The notes: generated from the sequence alone by a model not told the origin. A stretch of DNA of 64,000 bases from Brachyspira hyodysenteriae ATCC 27164 (GCF_001676785.2 NZ_CP015910.2:124001-188000); one strand, 5' to 3'; shown: positions 17,796 through 28,677, counted from the first letter of the stretch. Made by a program: numbers and translations.

Positions 17796-19559
17796 ATGAC
17801 TAAAGGTAAAGTAACTGCTATTATATCAAACCTAATTTCAATAGAGGTAGACGGTCCTGTTTCACAAAACGAGATATGTTATGTATCTTGCGGTAATGCG
17901 AAACTTATGGCTGAGGTTATTAAAATATCAGGTACTAGTGCTAGTGCTCAGGTATTTGAATCTACTAGGGGTGTAAAATTAGGTGATGCCGTAGAGTTTA
18001 CTGGTTCAATGTTAGAGATTGAATTAGGACCTGGACTTTTAGGTAAAAACTTTGACGGACTTCAAAATGACCTTGACAAATTACAAGGTGTATTCTTAGA
18101 AAGAGGTAAATATAATGATCTTTCTGAAGATAAAGAATCAACTTATGACTTTACTCCGATAGCTAAAGTAGGAGAGGAAGTACAAGCTGGAGATTGGATT
18201 GGTGCTGTTAAAGAAGGTTGGATTGACCATAAAATAATGGTTCCTTTCAAATTTGAAGGTAAAGGTGTTGTTGAAAGCGTAGCTTCAGCAGGCACTTATC
18301 ATTTACAAGATACACTAGCTGTAATCAAATCAGCTAATGGTGAAAAAGTAAATGTAACTATGATACAAACTTGGCCTGTAAAACTTACTATTAAAGCATA
18401 TAAAGAAAAGCCAAGACCTTTCAAACTATTAGAAACAGGTGTAAGAACTATAGATACATTCAACCCTATTACTGAAGGCGGTACAGGATTTATTCCGGGA
18501 CCATTCGGAGCAGGTAAAACGGTATTACAGCACGCTTTAGCTACTAACGCAAATGCTGACTTGATTATAATGACAGCTTGCGGTGAGAGAGCTAATGAGG
18601 TAGTAGAAATATTTACAGAATTCCCAGAACTTATAGACCCTAGAACAGGAAGAAGTTTGATGGAAAGAACAACAATCATCTGTAACACTTCTAACATGCC
18701 TGTTGCTGCCCGTGAAGCTTCAGTTTATGTAGGTATGACTATAGCTGAATATTACAGATCAATGGGACTTAAAGTTCTTCTTCTTGCTGACTCTACTTCT
18801 CGTTGGGCACAGGCTTTAAGAGAGATGTCTAACAGACTTGAGGAGTTGCCAGGACCAGACGCATTCCCTATCGACTTGCCAGCTATTATTTCTAGTTTCT
18901 ATGCTAGAGCAGGTTTCGTATACTTAAATAACGGAGAAACAGGTTCTATTACATTCATAGGTACAGTATCTCCTGCAGGCGGTAACTTGAAAGAGCCTGT
19001 AACAGAATCTACTCGTAAAGCTGCTAGATGTTTCTACGCTTTATCACAGAAACGTGCTGATAGTAAGAGATATCCTGCTGTTGATCCATTAGATTCTTAT
19101 TCTAAATATATTGAATATCCAGAGTTCATAGAATTCTCAGATATTAATATAGAAAAAGGCTGGGCTGATAAAGTAACTAAAGCAAAAGATATTGCTAGAA
19201 GAGGACAAGAAGCTAATGACCAAATAAGCATTCTTGGTGATGACGCAGTACCTCTTGAATACCATCAGCGTTTATGGAAAGCAGAACTTATAGACTTCGT
19301 TATCTTACAGCAAGACGCTTTCGATAAAGTAGATAAGAACTGTCCTATAGAAAGACAAAAAGAATTATTAAATCAAGTTATGAAAGTTGTAGAAGCTGAT
19401 TACAGATTTGATGATTACAGCGAAGTAGGTACTTATTTCAAAAGACTTATTAACGCATTCAAACAGATGAACTATTCTGTATATCAGTCTGATGATCACA
19501 AAAAATACACAGCTGAGATGGAATCAATATTTGCTGAAAGGAGTATAACACATGCCTAA
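17796..19559 (+). CDS. atpA: V-type ATPase catalytic subunit A
   Basis: The 587-residue protein is a full-length V/A-type catalytic subunit. It carries the long insert (non-homologous region) between about residues 110 and 190 that separates V/A-type A from F-type beta subunits. The Walker A is GPFGAGKT near residue 235, and further conserved parts are ACGERANEVVE, MPVAAREASVYVG, LLLADSTSRWAQALREMSNRLEE and FPIDLPAI. It hydrolyses or makes ATP in the A3B3 head. The gene overlaps atpB by 8 bases. Assignment is firm; direction (pump or synthase) is not visible. Confidence 0.97.
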   Translation: MTKGKVTAIISNLISIEVDGPVSQNEICYVSCGNAKLMAEVIKISGTSASAQVFESTRGVKLGDAVEFTGSMLEIELGPGLLGKNFDGLQNDLDKLQGVFLERGKYNDLSEDKESTYDFTPIAKVGEEVQAGDWIGAVKEGWIDHKIMVPFKFEGKGVVESVASAGTYHLQDTLAVIKSANGEKVNVTMIQTWPVKLTIKAYKEKPRPFKLLETGVRTIDTFNPITEGGTGFIPGPFGAGKTVLQHALATNANADLIIMTACGERANEVVEIFTEFPELIDPRTGRSLMERTTIICNTSNMPVAAREASVYVGMTIAEYYRSMGLKVLLLADSTSRWAQALREMSNRLEELPGPDAFPIDLPAIISSFYARAGFVYLNNGETGSITFIGTVSPAGGNLKEPVTESTRKAARCFYALSQKRADSKRYPAVDPLDSYSKYIEYPEFIEFSDINIEKGWADKVTKAKDIARRGQEANDQISILGDDAVPLEYHQRLWKAELIDFVILQQDAFDKVDKNCPIERQKELLNQVMKVVEADYRFDDYSEVGTYFKRLINAFKQMNYSVYQSDDHKKYTAEMESIFAERSITHA

Positions 19560-20874
19560 AGCATTTCAAAAAGTATATACAAAATTAGTACAGATCACTA
19601 AAGCAACTGTATCTTTAAGAGCAGAAAATGTTGGTAACGATGAGATGGCTCTAGTAGCCGGCAGACCTGCTCAGGTTGTAAAAATGATTGGAGATATTGT
19701 TACACTTCAGGTTTTCCAAGGTACTGAAGGTATACCTACTAACGCTGAAGTTGTATTCTTAGGCAGACCTCCTAGACTTAAAGTAAGCGAACTTCTTGCC
19801 GGAAGATTCTTCAATGCTTATGGTGAGCCTATTGACGGAGGTGCAGAAATTGAAGGTAAGGAAGTAGAAATCGGAGGCCCTTCTGTAAACCCTGTTAGAA
19901 GAAAACAGCCTTCCGAACTTATCGCTACTGGTATTGCTGGAATCGACCTTAACAATACACTTGTTACAGGACAGAAAATACCATTCTTCGCAGACCCAGA
20001 CCAGCCTTATAACGCAGTACTTGCACAGGTTGCTTTGAGAGCTGAAGCTGATAAGATCATTCTTGGAGGTATGGGACTTTCTAACGATGACTACTTATCA
20101 TTCAAAAATACATTCACTGAAGCTGGAGCATTAGATAAAATTATATGTTTCATCAATACTACTGATGACCCTCCAGTAGAAAGACTTTTGATACCTGATA
20201 TGGCTTGTACAGCTGCTGAATATTTCGCAGTTGAGCATAAGCAGAAAGTTCTTGTTCTTCTTACAGACATGACACTTTATGCAGATGCTTTAGCTATCGT
20301 ATCTAACAAGATGGACCAAATTCCTTCTAAAGACTCTATGCCAGGTTCTTTATATTCAGACCTTGCTAAAATATATGAGAAAGCAGCTCAGTTCCCAGAC
20401 GGCGGATCTATTACTATTATTGCTGTTACTACTCTTAACGAAGGTGATATTACTCACGCTGTACCAGACAACACTGGTTACATCACTGAAGGTCAGCTTT
20501 ACTTAAGACGTGACTCTGATATAGGTAAAACAATCATTGACCCATTCAGAAGTCTTTCACGTTTGAAACAGTTGGTTATAGGTAAGAAAACTAGAGAAGA
20601 TCACCCTGCTGTAATGAACACTTTAGTTCGTCTTTATTCAGATGCTGCTAATGCTAAAATGAAAAAAGAAAACGGTTTCGACTTAACAGAGTATGATGAA
20701 AGATGTTTGAAATATGCTGCTGAATATTCTGAAAGATTATTAGCAATAGACATTAACATCAAAATCGATGAGATGTTGGAAACAGGCTGGGAGTTAATGG
20801 GTAAATATTTCAGTAAAGCAGAGGTTGGTATTAAAGACTCTCTAGTAGAACAATTTGGAAAATGGAAAAACTAA
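19552..20874 (+). CDS. atpB: V-type ATPase regulatory subunit B
   Basis: The 440-residue protein is the non-catalytic nucleotide-binding partner of subunit A. It has the family features IGGPSVNPVRRKQPSELI, GQKIPFFADPDQPYNAVLAQV (no intact Walker A, as expected), FINTTDDPPVERLLIPDMA and LTDMTLYADAL. The start codon lies inside the last codons of atpA (8-base overlap), which indicates tight coupling and equal expression. It ends 20 bases before atpD. Confidence 0.97.
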   Translation: MPKAFQKVYTKLVQITKATVSLRAENVGNDEMALVAGRPAQVVKMIGDIVTLQVFQGTEGIPTNAEVVFLGRPPRLKVSELLAGRFFNAYGEPIDGGAEIEGKEVEIGGPSVNPVRRKQPSELIATGIAGIDLNNTLVTGQKIPFFADPDQPYNAVLAQVALRAEADKIILGGMGLSNDDYLSFKNTFTEAGALDKIICFINTTDDPPVERLLIPDMACTAAEYFAVEHKQKVLVLLTDMTLYADALAIVSNKMDQIPSKDSMPGSLYSDLAKIYEKAAQFPDGGSITIIAVTTLNEGDITHAVPDNTGYITEGQLYLRRDSDIGKTIIDPFRSLSRLKQLVIGKKTREDHPAVMNTLVRLYSDAANAKMKKENGFDLTEYDERCLKYAAEYSERLLAIDINIKIDEMLETGWELMGKYFSKAEVGIKDSLVEQFGKWKN

Positions 20875-20894
20875 TTTAAAAAGTAGGTAAAAAT

Positions 20895-21494
20895 ATGGCA
20901 TTAAAGTTTCAATACAATAAAACGGCTCTTCAAAACCTAAGACGCCAGCTTTCTATTCGTGAGAAAGCATTGCCTACTTTGAAAAGTAAAGAGGCAGCTC
21001 TTCGTCTTGAGGTAAGAAAGATTACCGCTGAGATTGAATTACTTAAAGAAGAATACCAAAAGTTAGTTAAAGAAAATCAAAACTACAATGGTTTTTGGAC
21101 TGAGTTTCCTGAAATAGTAAAAATCAAGAAAATCAATTCCGACTTGAAAAATATTGCCGGTGTTAAAGTTAATATACTTTCTAATATAGATTTTGCTATT
21201 GAAAATGTCAGCCTCTTTAATATGCCTTCTTGGATAAGACTTGCTATAAGTATGTTTGAACGCCTTATGACTATTCAAGTAAAAATTGAAATGACTGAGG
21301 AAAGACTTAATGCTTTGGCTTATGCTAGGAAAAAAACTACTCAGAAAGTTAACCTTTATGAGAAAGTACAAATACCTGAGTATAAAACAGCCATAATCAA
21401 GATTAAAAGGTATATGGAAGATGAAGATAATTTAAGTAAATCTTCTCAAAAGATAGTTAAAGAAAGAAACAGAGCTAAGGAGGCATCTTTATGA
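20895..21494 (+). CDS. atpD: V-type ATPase subunit D (central shaft)
   Basis: The 199-residue protein is almost entirely helical: an N-terminal coil from ALQNLRRQLSIREKALPTLKSKE and a C-terminal coil with RRTTQKVNLYEK-like KKTTQKVNLYEKVQIPEYK. These are the two antiparallel helices of the rotating shaft. Conserved D features are visible near both ends. It overlaps atpI by 4 bases (ATGA). No separate subunit F gene follows, although F normally binds D in the rotor. Confidence 0.93.
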   Translation: MALKFQYNKTALQNLRRQLSIREKALPTLKSKEAALRLEVRKITAEIELLKEEYQKLVKENQNYNGFWTEFPEIVKIKKINSDLKNIAGVKVNILSNIDFAIENVSLFNMPSWIRLAISMFERLMTIQVKIEMTEERLNALAYARKKTTQKVNLYEKVQIPEYKTAIIKIKRYMEDEDNLSKSSQKIVKERNRAKEASL

Positions 21495-23359
21495 TTAGAA
21501 AAATGAAGAAACTCTCTCTCTTTGTCTTTCATGAGGATAGGGAAAAAACTTTAAGCGATTTGGCATCACTTGGACTTGTGCATATTGAAATTGCTAATGG
21601 TGTTTCATCTGAAAATATAGAGAATATTTCAAGTAAGAAAAATGATGCTTTAAGAGCTAAAAATATTATTAATAATGCTTTGGCTGATGCTAAAAAGGCT
21701 AAAAAAGATGTTTCTAATTTGAAAGCTGATAATTTATCAAAAAAAGCCAGCGAAATTGTAGAAAATGTTATAAGTACTTCTCAGGCTTCTGATAAATTAA
21801 AAGCTGAAAGAGATATGCTCAAAAAAGAGTTATCTGTTATAGCTCCTTTCGGAGATTTTAGCTTTGATAAAGTTAATGGCTTAAAAGAAAAAACAGGTTA
21901 TAACCTTCTATTCTACACAGCAAATGCTAAAGAGTATAATGACTATAATTTCTCTGAAGTTAAGGATATATTTACTTATCCTATTAAAGAGGAAGCTGGA
22001 AAAGTTTATTTTGTTGCTTTCAAAAAAGACGGCAGCGAAGAGACTATTCCTTTCGATATAGTTAATATGCCTTCTCATTCTTATAATGAAATAAGTGAGA
22101 AAATAGCTAAGCTTGATAAAGAAATAGAAAATAATGATACTGAGATTATAAAAAATCAGGTATTTATAGATGCTATTAATAAAGAAATAGATAATCTTAA
22201 TATTTCTAATCATTTTGAAGAAGCTAAAGAGAGCTTTGTAGCTAGCGAAGGCACTGAAGGAAAAATCCTTTATGTAGAGGCTTATGTTCCTAAAGATAAA
22301 GAAAGCGAAGTGAAGTCTGTACTCGACAGCAAGAAAATAGCTTATATAATGGAAGATCCTTCAAGAGATGATAGAGTTCCTGTTGAGCTTAAAAATAATA
22401 AGTATTCAGGTGCTTATGAGCTTATTACAAAATTATTCCAATTACCGAATTATTTCGAGATAGATTTAACTCCTATGATAGCAGTTTTCTATCCATTATT
22501 CTTCGCTTATTGTTTCGGTGATTCAGGATATGGTATAGTATTAACTATAGTAGCTTTAATAGGCTTATTTACAGTATTAAAAGGACAATTAAGAGGAGTA
22601 GGCATACTTGCTTTAACATTAGGTATATGTACTACTATTATGGGTGTTATAAACGGAGGTAGTTTCTTTGGTGTAAGCATACCTTCAAATACACAAATAC
22701 CTATATTTGCTACTTTAAGTAAGTATTTAATAATTACAGACTTAAAAGAAAATTGGTTCTTAACTCCATTTAATACAGCATTGCTTATAGGCGTACTTCA
22801 TATATGTTTTGCTTTATTGGTAGGTGTTATAGACAGAATTAAAACTAGCCCTATAGGCGATATACTTGGTGCTATAGGTAAACTTCTATTCATACCGGGA
22901 CTTGTTTTATGGTTCTTGGGAGATATGCAGAAAATGGAAGTTATCAAACAATTCAGCACCGTATATTATGCTTTAATAGCTGTTGGTCTGGTATTCTTAG
23001 TAATACTTTCTAATGTTGGTAAGAAGCCTGATGTATTAAACTCTATACTTGGAGTTTATTTTGCGGCAACTGGTATAATGGGTGATACACTTTCTTATAT
23101 ACGTTTGTTTGCTTTAGGTGCATCTGGTTCTATATTGGCATTGGTAATAAATCAGATAGGTATGAGTTTCAAAGCTATTCCTGGTGTTGGCGTAGTGATA
23201 ATGGTTGTATTCCTTGTAGTAGGACATATAGCTATATTCTTACTAAATATACTTGGTGCTTTGGTACACCCTTTGAGATTAACATTTGTAGAATTCTACA
23301 ATAACGTTGGTTTTGAAGGCGGCGGAAAAGAGTATAAGCCTCTCAAAAAAGCGGCTTAA
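21491..23359 (+). CDS. atpI: V-type ATPase subunit I (membrane stator, a-subunit)
   Basis: The 622-residue protein has a soluble N-terminal half (residues 1-320) and a membrane half with about seven helices. Markers are YPLFFAYCFGDSGYGI near residue 335, MGVINGGSFFGVSIP, and GDTLSYIRLFALGASGSILA near residue 530, which includes the Arg thought to face the rotor ion site. It provides the ion half-channels. The ATG overlaps the atpD stop. The C-terminus (VHPLRLTFVEFYNNVGFEGGG) is typical of the family. Confidence 0.95.
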   Translation: MIRKMKKLSLFVFHEDREKTLSDLASLGLVHIEIANGVSSENIENISSKKNDALRAKNIINNALADAKKAKKDVSNLKADNLSKKASEIVENVISTSQASDKLKAERDMLKKELSVIAPFGDFSFDKVNGLKEKTGYNLLFYTANAKEYNDYNFSEVKDIFTYPIKEEAGKVYFVAFKKDGSEETIPFDIVNMPSHSYNEISEKIAKLDKEIENNDTEIIKNQVFIDAINKEIDNLNISNHFEEAKESFVASEGTEGKILYVEAYVPKDKESEVKSVLDSKKIAYIMEDPSRDDRVPVELKNNKYSGAYELITKLFQLPNYFEIDLTPMIAVFYPLFFAYCFGDSGYGIVLTIVALIGLFTVLKGQLRGVGILALTLGICTTIMGVINGGSFFGVSIPSNTQIPIFATLSKYLIITDLKENWFLTPFNTALLIGVLHICFALLVGVIDRIKTSPIGDILGAIGKLLFIPGLVLWFLGDMQKMEVIKQFSTVYYALIAVGLVFLVILSNVGKKPDVLNSILGVYFAATGIMGDTLSYIRLFALGASGSILALVINQIGMSFKAIPGVGVVIMVVFLVVGHIAIFLLNILGALVHPLRLTFVEFYNNVGFEGGGKEYKPLKKAA

Positions 23360-23394
23360 TTAGTTTATATAAAAATAATTAAAAAAGAAAATAA

Positions 23395-23883
<489 letters not shown>

Positions 23884-23913
23884 TTAAGTAATTAATAAAA
23901 GTGAATAAATAAG

Positions 23914-23956
23914 AATCCGTAGGAGTGATAATAACTCTTACGGATTTTTTGTTTTT
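23914..23956 (+). terminator. Terminator of the V-ATPase operon
   Basis: A 13-base-pair stem with one G-U pair (arms AATCCGTAGGAGT at 23914-23926 and ACTCTTACGGATT at 23934-23946) is followed by a T-rich run. Confidence 0.9.
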
Positions 23957-24093
23957 AATAAAAATAAAAAAAATCATATATAATTATGATATCAATTTTT
24001 TATTATCTATTATTTATATAGTTTTATTGTTATAAGGTATATTAATTTTATAAATTATTTATCTTTTTATTTAAAATAAGAGGAGTAAATTAT

Positions 24094-25473
24094 ATGAAAA
24101 AGTATATTGCAGAACCATTTAGAATTAAGATGGTAGAACCTATAAGAATGATATCTAGGGAAGAAAGAGAGCAAAAAATAAAAGAAGCGAATTATAATGT
24201 ATTTGCTTTGAAAGCTGAAGATGTTTATATTGATTTATTAACTGATTCAGGTACCGGTGCTATGAGCGATAAGCAATGGTCTGGAATTATGATGGGTGAT
24301 GAATCATATTCTGGAAGCAGAAGTTATTTTCATCTTATGGATGTTGCTAAATCTATATTCGGATACAAATATTTTCAGCCTGTTCACCAAGGAAGAGCAG
24401 CTGAAAAAGTATTGCTTCCTAATATAATTAAAAAAGGTCAGTATTCTATTTCAAATATGCACTTTGATACAACAAGAGGACATGTTGAATTAGCTGGAGG
24501 TATAGTTGTAGACTGTGTTTGTAAAGAGGCATTGGATACAGAGAACTATTTTGATTTCAAAGGTAATATGGATGTAGAAAGACTAGAGAAATTAATAAAA
24601 GAGTACAAGCCTGAGAATGTAGGTATTATTATAATGACAATTACAAATAATACAGCAGGAGGTCAGCCTGTATCTATACAAAATATAAAAGAAACTTCTG
24701 AAATAGCCAAGAAATATAATATTCCTCTTATTATAGATGCTGCCAGATATGCTGAAAACTCTTATTTTGTTAAGAAAAGAGAGAAAGGCTACGAAAATAA
24801 ATCAATAAGAGAAATAGTAAAAGAGACTTTCCAATATGCTGACGGATTTACTATGAGTGCTAAAAAAGATGCTATAGTTAATATGGGCGGATTAATAGGT
24901 ATAAAAGATGATGAAGCTTTATATGAAAAAATTAAAATATCTACTATTCCTAATGAGGGATTTGTTTCATACGGCGGATTATCCGGAAGAGATTTAGAAG
25001 GTCTTGCTATAGGTTTAGATGAAGGATTGGATGTTGATTATTTGCATTATAGAATAGGACAGATTGAATATTTAGGTGATATATTAAGAGAAGCTAAAGT
25101 ACCTTTTCAATATCCTGTAGGAGGACATGCTTTATTTGTAGATGCTAAAAAACTTCTTCCTCATATTCCTTATTATGAGTTTCCTGGACAGGCTTTGGCT
25201 ATAGAATTATACAGAGAAGCAGGAATAAGAGGCTGCGATATAGGTTCTTACATGATAGGAAATGATCCTAAAACAGGAAAGCAAATAGAATCTGAATTGG
25301 AATTAACAAGATTAGCTATACCTAGGAGAGTTTATACACAGGCACATATGGATGTTGTAGCTGAGGCTTTGATATCAATAAAGGATAGAGCTTCTTCTAT
25401 AAGAGGATATAGAATAACTTGGGAGCCTCCTATATTAAGACATTTTACATCCAAATTAGAACCATTATCTTAA
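24094..25473 (+). CDS. tnaA: Tryptophanase (tryptophan indole-lyase)
   Basis: The 459-residue protein belongs to the PLP beta-eliminating lyases and contains [36 protein letters not shown] and the PLP-lysine block [13 protein letters not shown]. Tyrosine phenol-lyase is the close alternative. Two positions known to separate them favour tryptophanase: FDTTRGH has Asp where the phenol-lyase has Thr124, and [10 protein letters not shown] has Ile where the phenol-lyase has Arg381. Some surface stretches (MSDKQW, GRDLE) do look like the phenol-lyase. The reaction is Trp to indole, pyruvate and ammonia. A Na+-dependent transporter follows 21 bases later, as tnaB or tnaT often does. An AGAGGAG site precedes the ATG. 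Confidence 0.88.
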   Translation: MKKYIAEPFRIKMVEPIRMISREEREQKIKEANYNVFALKAEDVYIDLLTDSGTGAMSDKQWSGIMMGDESYSGSRSYFHLMDVAKSIFGYKYFQPVHQGRAAEKVLLPNIIKKGQYSISNMHFDTTRGHVELAGGIVVDCVCKEALDTENYFDFKGNMDVERLEKLIKEYKPENVGIIIMTITNNTAGGQPVSIQNIKETSEIAKKYNIPLIIDAARYAENSYFVKKREKGYENKSIREIVKETFQYADGFTMSAKKDAIVNMGGLIGIKDDEALYEKIKISTIPNEGFVSYGGLSGRDLEGLAIGLDEGLDVDYLHYRIGQIEYLGDILREAKVPFQYPVGGHALFVDAKKLLPHIPYYEFPGQALAIELYREAGIRGCDIGSYMIGNDPKTGKQIESELELTRLAIPRRVYTQAHMDVVAEALISIKDRASSIRGYRITWEPPILRHFTSKLEPLS

Positions 25474-25494
25474 TAATAGAATAAGTGTGTAGAT

Positions 25495-26808
25495 ATGAAT
25501 AAAGAGAGAGGAAATTTTAGCAGTTCTATAGGTTTTATTATAGCTTGTGTTGGATCAGCTGTTGGTATAGGGAATGTTTGGATGTTTCCTTGGAGAGTAG
25601 GGCAATTCGGCGGGGCAATATTTCTTATATTATATTTTTTCTTCGTTATTGCTCTAGGTGTAATAGGTTTAATAGGCGAATTTACATTGGGCAGAATGAA
25701 TAAAACAGGCCCTATAGGTTCTTTTGAAAATGCTTTAAAAACTAGAAATAAAAATTTCGGAGCTATTATAGGCATCATTCCTATGATTGGGGCTCTTGGT
25801 ATAGCTATAGGATATTCTGTAGTTGTAGGGTGGATATTAAGATATACTGTAGGTGCTATAGACGGCAGTTTATTTTCATCTTCAGATATTGGTATATATT
25901 TTGTATCTATTATAACTGATTTTGGAAGTGTACCTTGGCATATTACAGGAATATTCATTTGCGTTATTATATTAATTGGCGGAGTAAGCAAGGGAATAGA
26001 ACTAGCTAATATGTTATTAATACCTCTATTCTATATATTGTTTATTATATTATTAGTGAGAGTATTAACTTTACCCAATATAAAAGAAGGAATATATTAT
26101 TTATTATTTCCTAATTGGAAGATTTTATATAATCCTAAGGCTTGGGCTATGGCGCTTGGTCAGGCATTTTTTTCTATATCTTTAGCCGGAAGCGGAATGG
26201 TAGTATACGGATCATATTTAAAAGATGATATAAACATACCAAAGTCTGCAATTCAAACTGCTGTTTTTAGTTCTTTAGGTGCTTTATTATGTGCTTTTGT
26301 GGTTATACCTGCTGTATTTGCATTTGGAATAAATCCTAATGCAGGGCCTCCTTTAATATTTATATCTATACCTTTAGTATTTCAAAAAATGCCTTTCGGT
26401 TATTTTTTCTCTATACTATTTAATATATCAATATTATTTGCGGCTATTTCATCTTTGATAAATTTGATGGAATGTCCTATTGAGGCATTAGAAAATAGAT
26501 TGAAATTATCAAGAAAGGTTTCTGTTATTACTATTGGAATAATCATGATAGCTATAGGTATTTTTATAGAAAGAGCTGATAGAGTAGGATCATGGATGGA
26601 TTTTGTTTCTATGTATATTGTTCCTACAGGAGCTATGCTTTCTGCTGTAATGATTTTCTGGGTTATAGGAATGAAAACTTTCAGAGAAAATGCTGAAAAG
26701 GGAATGAATAAACATTTGCCTAAATGGTTTGATTTTATGTCTAAATATGTATTTGTTGGAGTATCTATTTTGATTTTAATATTAAGTATTACATTGGGAG
26801 GATTCTAA
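25495..26808 (+). CDS. Neurotransmitter:sodium symporter family transporter, probable tryptophan importer
   Basis: The 437-residue membrane protein has about eleven helices. It begins with the NSS helix 1 signature GFIIACVGSAVGIGNVWMFPW. The usual NxWRFP Arg is Met here, with an Arg three places later (FPWR). Other NSS traits are GEFTLGRMNKTGPIGSFE, GWILRYTVG and the helix 6 region around AFFSISLAGSGMVVYGSYL. NSS proteins such as TnaT import amino acids with Na+. Placement 21 bases after tnaA suggests that tryptophan is the substrate, which is an inference. A rho-independent terminator follows. Confidence 0.85.
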   Translation: MNKERGNFSSSIGFIIACVGSAVGIGNVWMFPWRVGQFGGAIFLILYFFFVIALGVIGLIGEFTLGRMNKTGPIGSFENALKTRNKNFGAIIGIIPMIGALGIAIGYSVVVGWILRYTVGAIDGSLFSSSDIGIYFVSIITDFGSVPWHITGIFICVIILIGGVSKGIELANMLLIPLFYILFIILLVRVLTLPNIKEGIYYLLFPNWKILYNPKAWAMALGQAFFSISLAGSGMVVYGSYLKDDINIPKSAIQTAVFSSLGALLCAFVVIPAVFAFGINPNAGPPLIFISIPLVFQKMPFGYFFSILFNISILFAAISSLINLMECPIEALENRLKLSRKVSVITIGIIMIAIGIFIERADRVGSWMDFVSMYIVPTGAMLSAVMIFWVIGMKTFRENAEKGMNKHLPKWFDFMSKYVFVGVSILILILSITLGGF

Positions 26809-26831
26809 TAAATATATAATTTATTAATAAG

Positions 26832-26861
26832 AGGGTTAGGTTATTATGCCTAGCCTTTTTT
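26832..26861 (+). terminator. Terminator of the tnaA-symporter operon
   Basis: AGGGTTAGG (26832-26840) pairs with CCTAGCC (26849-26855), followed by a T-run. Confidence 0.75.
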
Positions 26862-26871
26862 ATAATCAAAA

Positions 26872-26899
26872 TTGACAAATAATAATAGTCTGTTAAAAT
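26872..26899 (+). promoter_or_regulatory. Sigma70-type promoter for dnaX
   Basis: TTGACA (26872-26877), a 16-base spacer and TAAAAT (26894-26899), 35 bases before the start codon. Confidence 0.7.
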
Positions 26900-26934
26900 A
26901 GCTTAATTAAAAATAATATAATGGAATATGCAAT

Positions 26935-28518
26935 ATGGCTGAAAACTATAAGGTAATAGCAAGAAAATACCGTCCTCAAACTTTTGAAGAAGTTATAGGA
27001 CAGGAACATATCACTAAAACAATATCAAAAAGTATAGCTCAGAAAAAAATAGCTCATGCATATCTTTTTTCTGGTGCTCATGGTGTAGGTAAAACCTCTC
27101 TTGCTAGAATTATAGCTAAAGCATTAAACTGTGTTAATGGCCCTACTGATAAGCCTTGCGGAGTTTGTCCTTCTTGTACTCAAATAGAAAATGGTACTCC
27201 TCTTGATGTTATAGAAATTGACGGCGCCAGCAATAGAGGTATAGAGAATATAAGAACTATTATAGAAAATGTAAGAATATCTCCGGTTGCTGGAAAATAT
27301 AAAGTATATATCATAGACGAGGTGCATCAGATAACTAATGAAGCTTTTAATGCACTTCTTAAAACTTTAGAAGAGCCTCCTGCTCATGTAGTTTTCATAC
27401 TTGCTACTACAGAAGCTGAAAGGGTACTTCCTACTATAAGAAGCCGTTGTCAGCAATATACTTTTAAATCTCTTGGTATAGAAGACTTAGAAAAAATATT
27501 AAAAGGCATACTTGATAAAGAAAATATTAAATATGATGAAGAAGCAATTTTCTTAATAGCTAAGCAGGCCAGAGGTTCTGTACGCGACAGTGAAACTATA
27601 CTTGAGAAAATGATAGCCTACACTACAGATAAAAAGTATATAACTAGTGCAGATGTTAATGCTGTTGTCGGAGGAAATAATTTTTCTTTTGTCAAAGGTT
27701 TTTTTGATATTATGATTGAAGGTGATAAAAGAAAATATTTTGAATTTGTAAAGAAATTATTTGAAGAGGCAGTTGATCCGAGAACTTTTATTAACAGCAT
27801 AATAGAGTATATACGTGTTGTGCTTATGATAAAAAGCGGTATTGATGATATAAAATTATTAGAGATAACTGAAAATGAGAGAGATGATTTAAAGACTTTT
27901 GCTAATCATTATAATGATGATGAAATAGAGAGAATACTTGATTATATATTATCTGTTGAAGAGCGTATAAGAAGTGCTTCGAATACTAGAACTATATTTG
28001 AAATGCGTATGCTTTTACTTCTTAATACTGATAATTTGATTCGTCCTGTTGATATAATATCTTCAAATATGCAGTCTGTTTCTTCTGTTTCTGTTAATGA
28101 AGATTATGGATTTGAAAGTGTAAGCAGCAGCAATAATTCTGCTGTTAATAATTCTTCAGCAGTAAATCAGCCTAAACCTCAATATGATGTTCCTTTGAAT
28201 CCAAACGATAAGAGAAGAATATTCTATAATAAAATACTTTCATTTATAGAGTCAGAAAGCCCTACTATATACTCTTTATTATCTCAAGGAAACCCTATAG
28301 AAAGTAAAGGTGCTGTTTTAATAGTGGCATTACCGGATCATATATATGATATGACTCAGACAGATAAACGCATAAATGATTTAGTGGCAAAAGCTATACC
28401 TCATTTCACTAAGAATAAAGATGTGGCTATACAATTTCAGAAGGCAGTTGAAGGAAACATGATAGATAAATTAAAGAGCAAATTGCAGGCTACAGAGGTA
28501 GATGAAAGTTCTTTATAA
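26935..28518 (+). CDS. dnaX: DNA polymerase III subunit gamma/tau
   Basis: The 527-residue clamp-loader subunit has the AAA+ core: YRPQTFEEVIGQEH at the start, the P-loop GAHGVGKTSLAR near residue 45, a zinc site of four Cys (CVNG, CGVCPSC), DEVHQ as the Walker B region and SRCQQ as the sensor/arginine finger. Domain III ends near residue 365. A Ser/Asn-rich linker (about 380-415) and a short C-terminal domain follow. Loading of the beta clamp at the fork is its known role. In many bacteria ffs and recR follow dnaX; here a 736-base repeat-rich gap follows instead. Confidence 0.96.
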   Translation: MAENYKVIARKYRPQTFEEVIGQEHITKTISKSIAQKKIAHAYLFSGAHGVGKTSLARIIAKALNCVNGPTDKPCGVCPSCTQIENGTPLDVIEIDGASNRGIENIRTIIENVRISPVAGKYKVYIIDEVHQITNEAFNALLKTLEEPPAHVVFILATTEAERVLPTIRSRCQQYTFKSLGIEDLEKILKGILDKENIKYDEEAIFLIAKQARGSVRDSETILEKMIAYTTDKKYITSADVNAVVGGNNFSFVKGFFDIMIEGDKRKYFEFVKKLFEEAVDPRTFINSIIEYIRVVLMIKSGIDDIKLLEITENERDDLKTFANHYNDDEIERILDYILSVEERIRSASNTRTIFEMRMLLLLNTDNLIRPVDIISSNMQSVSSVSVNEDYGFESVSSSNNSAVNNSSAVNQPKPQYDVPLNPNDKRRIFYNKILSFIESESPTIYSLLSQGNPIESKGAVLIVALPDHIYDMTQTDKRINDLVAKAIPHFTKNKDVAIQFQKAVEGNMIDKLKSKLQATEVDESSL

Positions 28519-28677
28519 TTTTTTATAGAATTATAGTTTTTGTATATAGCTAAATAATTATATGAACAATAGTACAATAAATACACATACTACGGTTTAA
28601 TATTTTCAAAATATGTATTGAATATAGTGTACAACAAATAATAAAATTAAAAATCTAAATTTTAACTTTGTAATTGT

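Noticed and set aside
23957-24093. TnaC-type leader peptide ahead of tnaA
   Set aside because: The short frame at about 23987 has no Trp codon and no ribosome site.
24094-25473. Tyrosine phenol-lyase
   Set aside because: The two key residues (Thr124 and Arg381 in the phenol-lyase) are Asp and Ile, as in tryptophanase.
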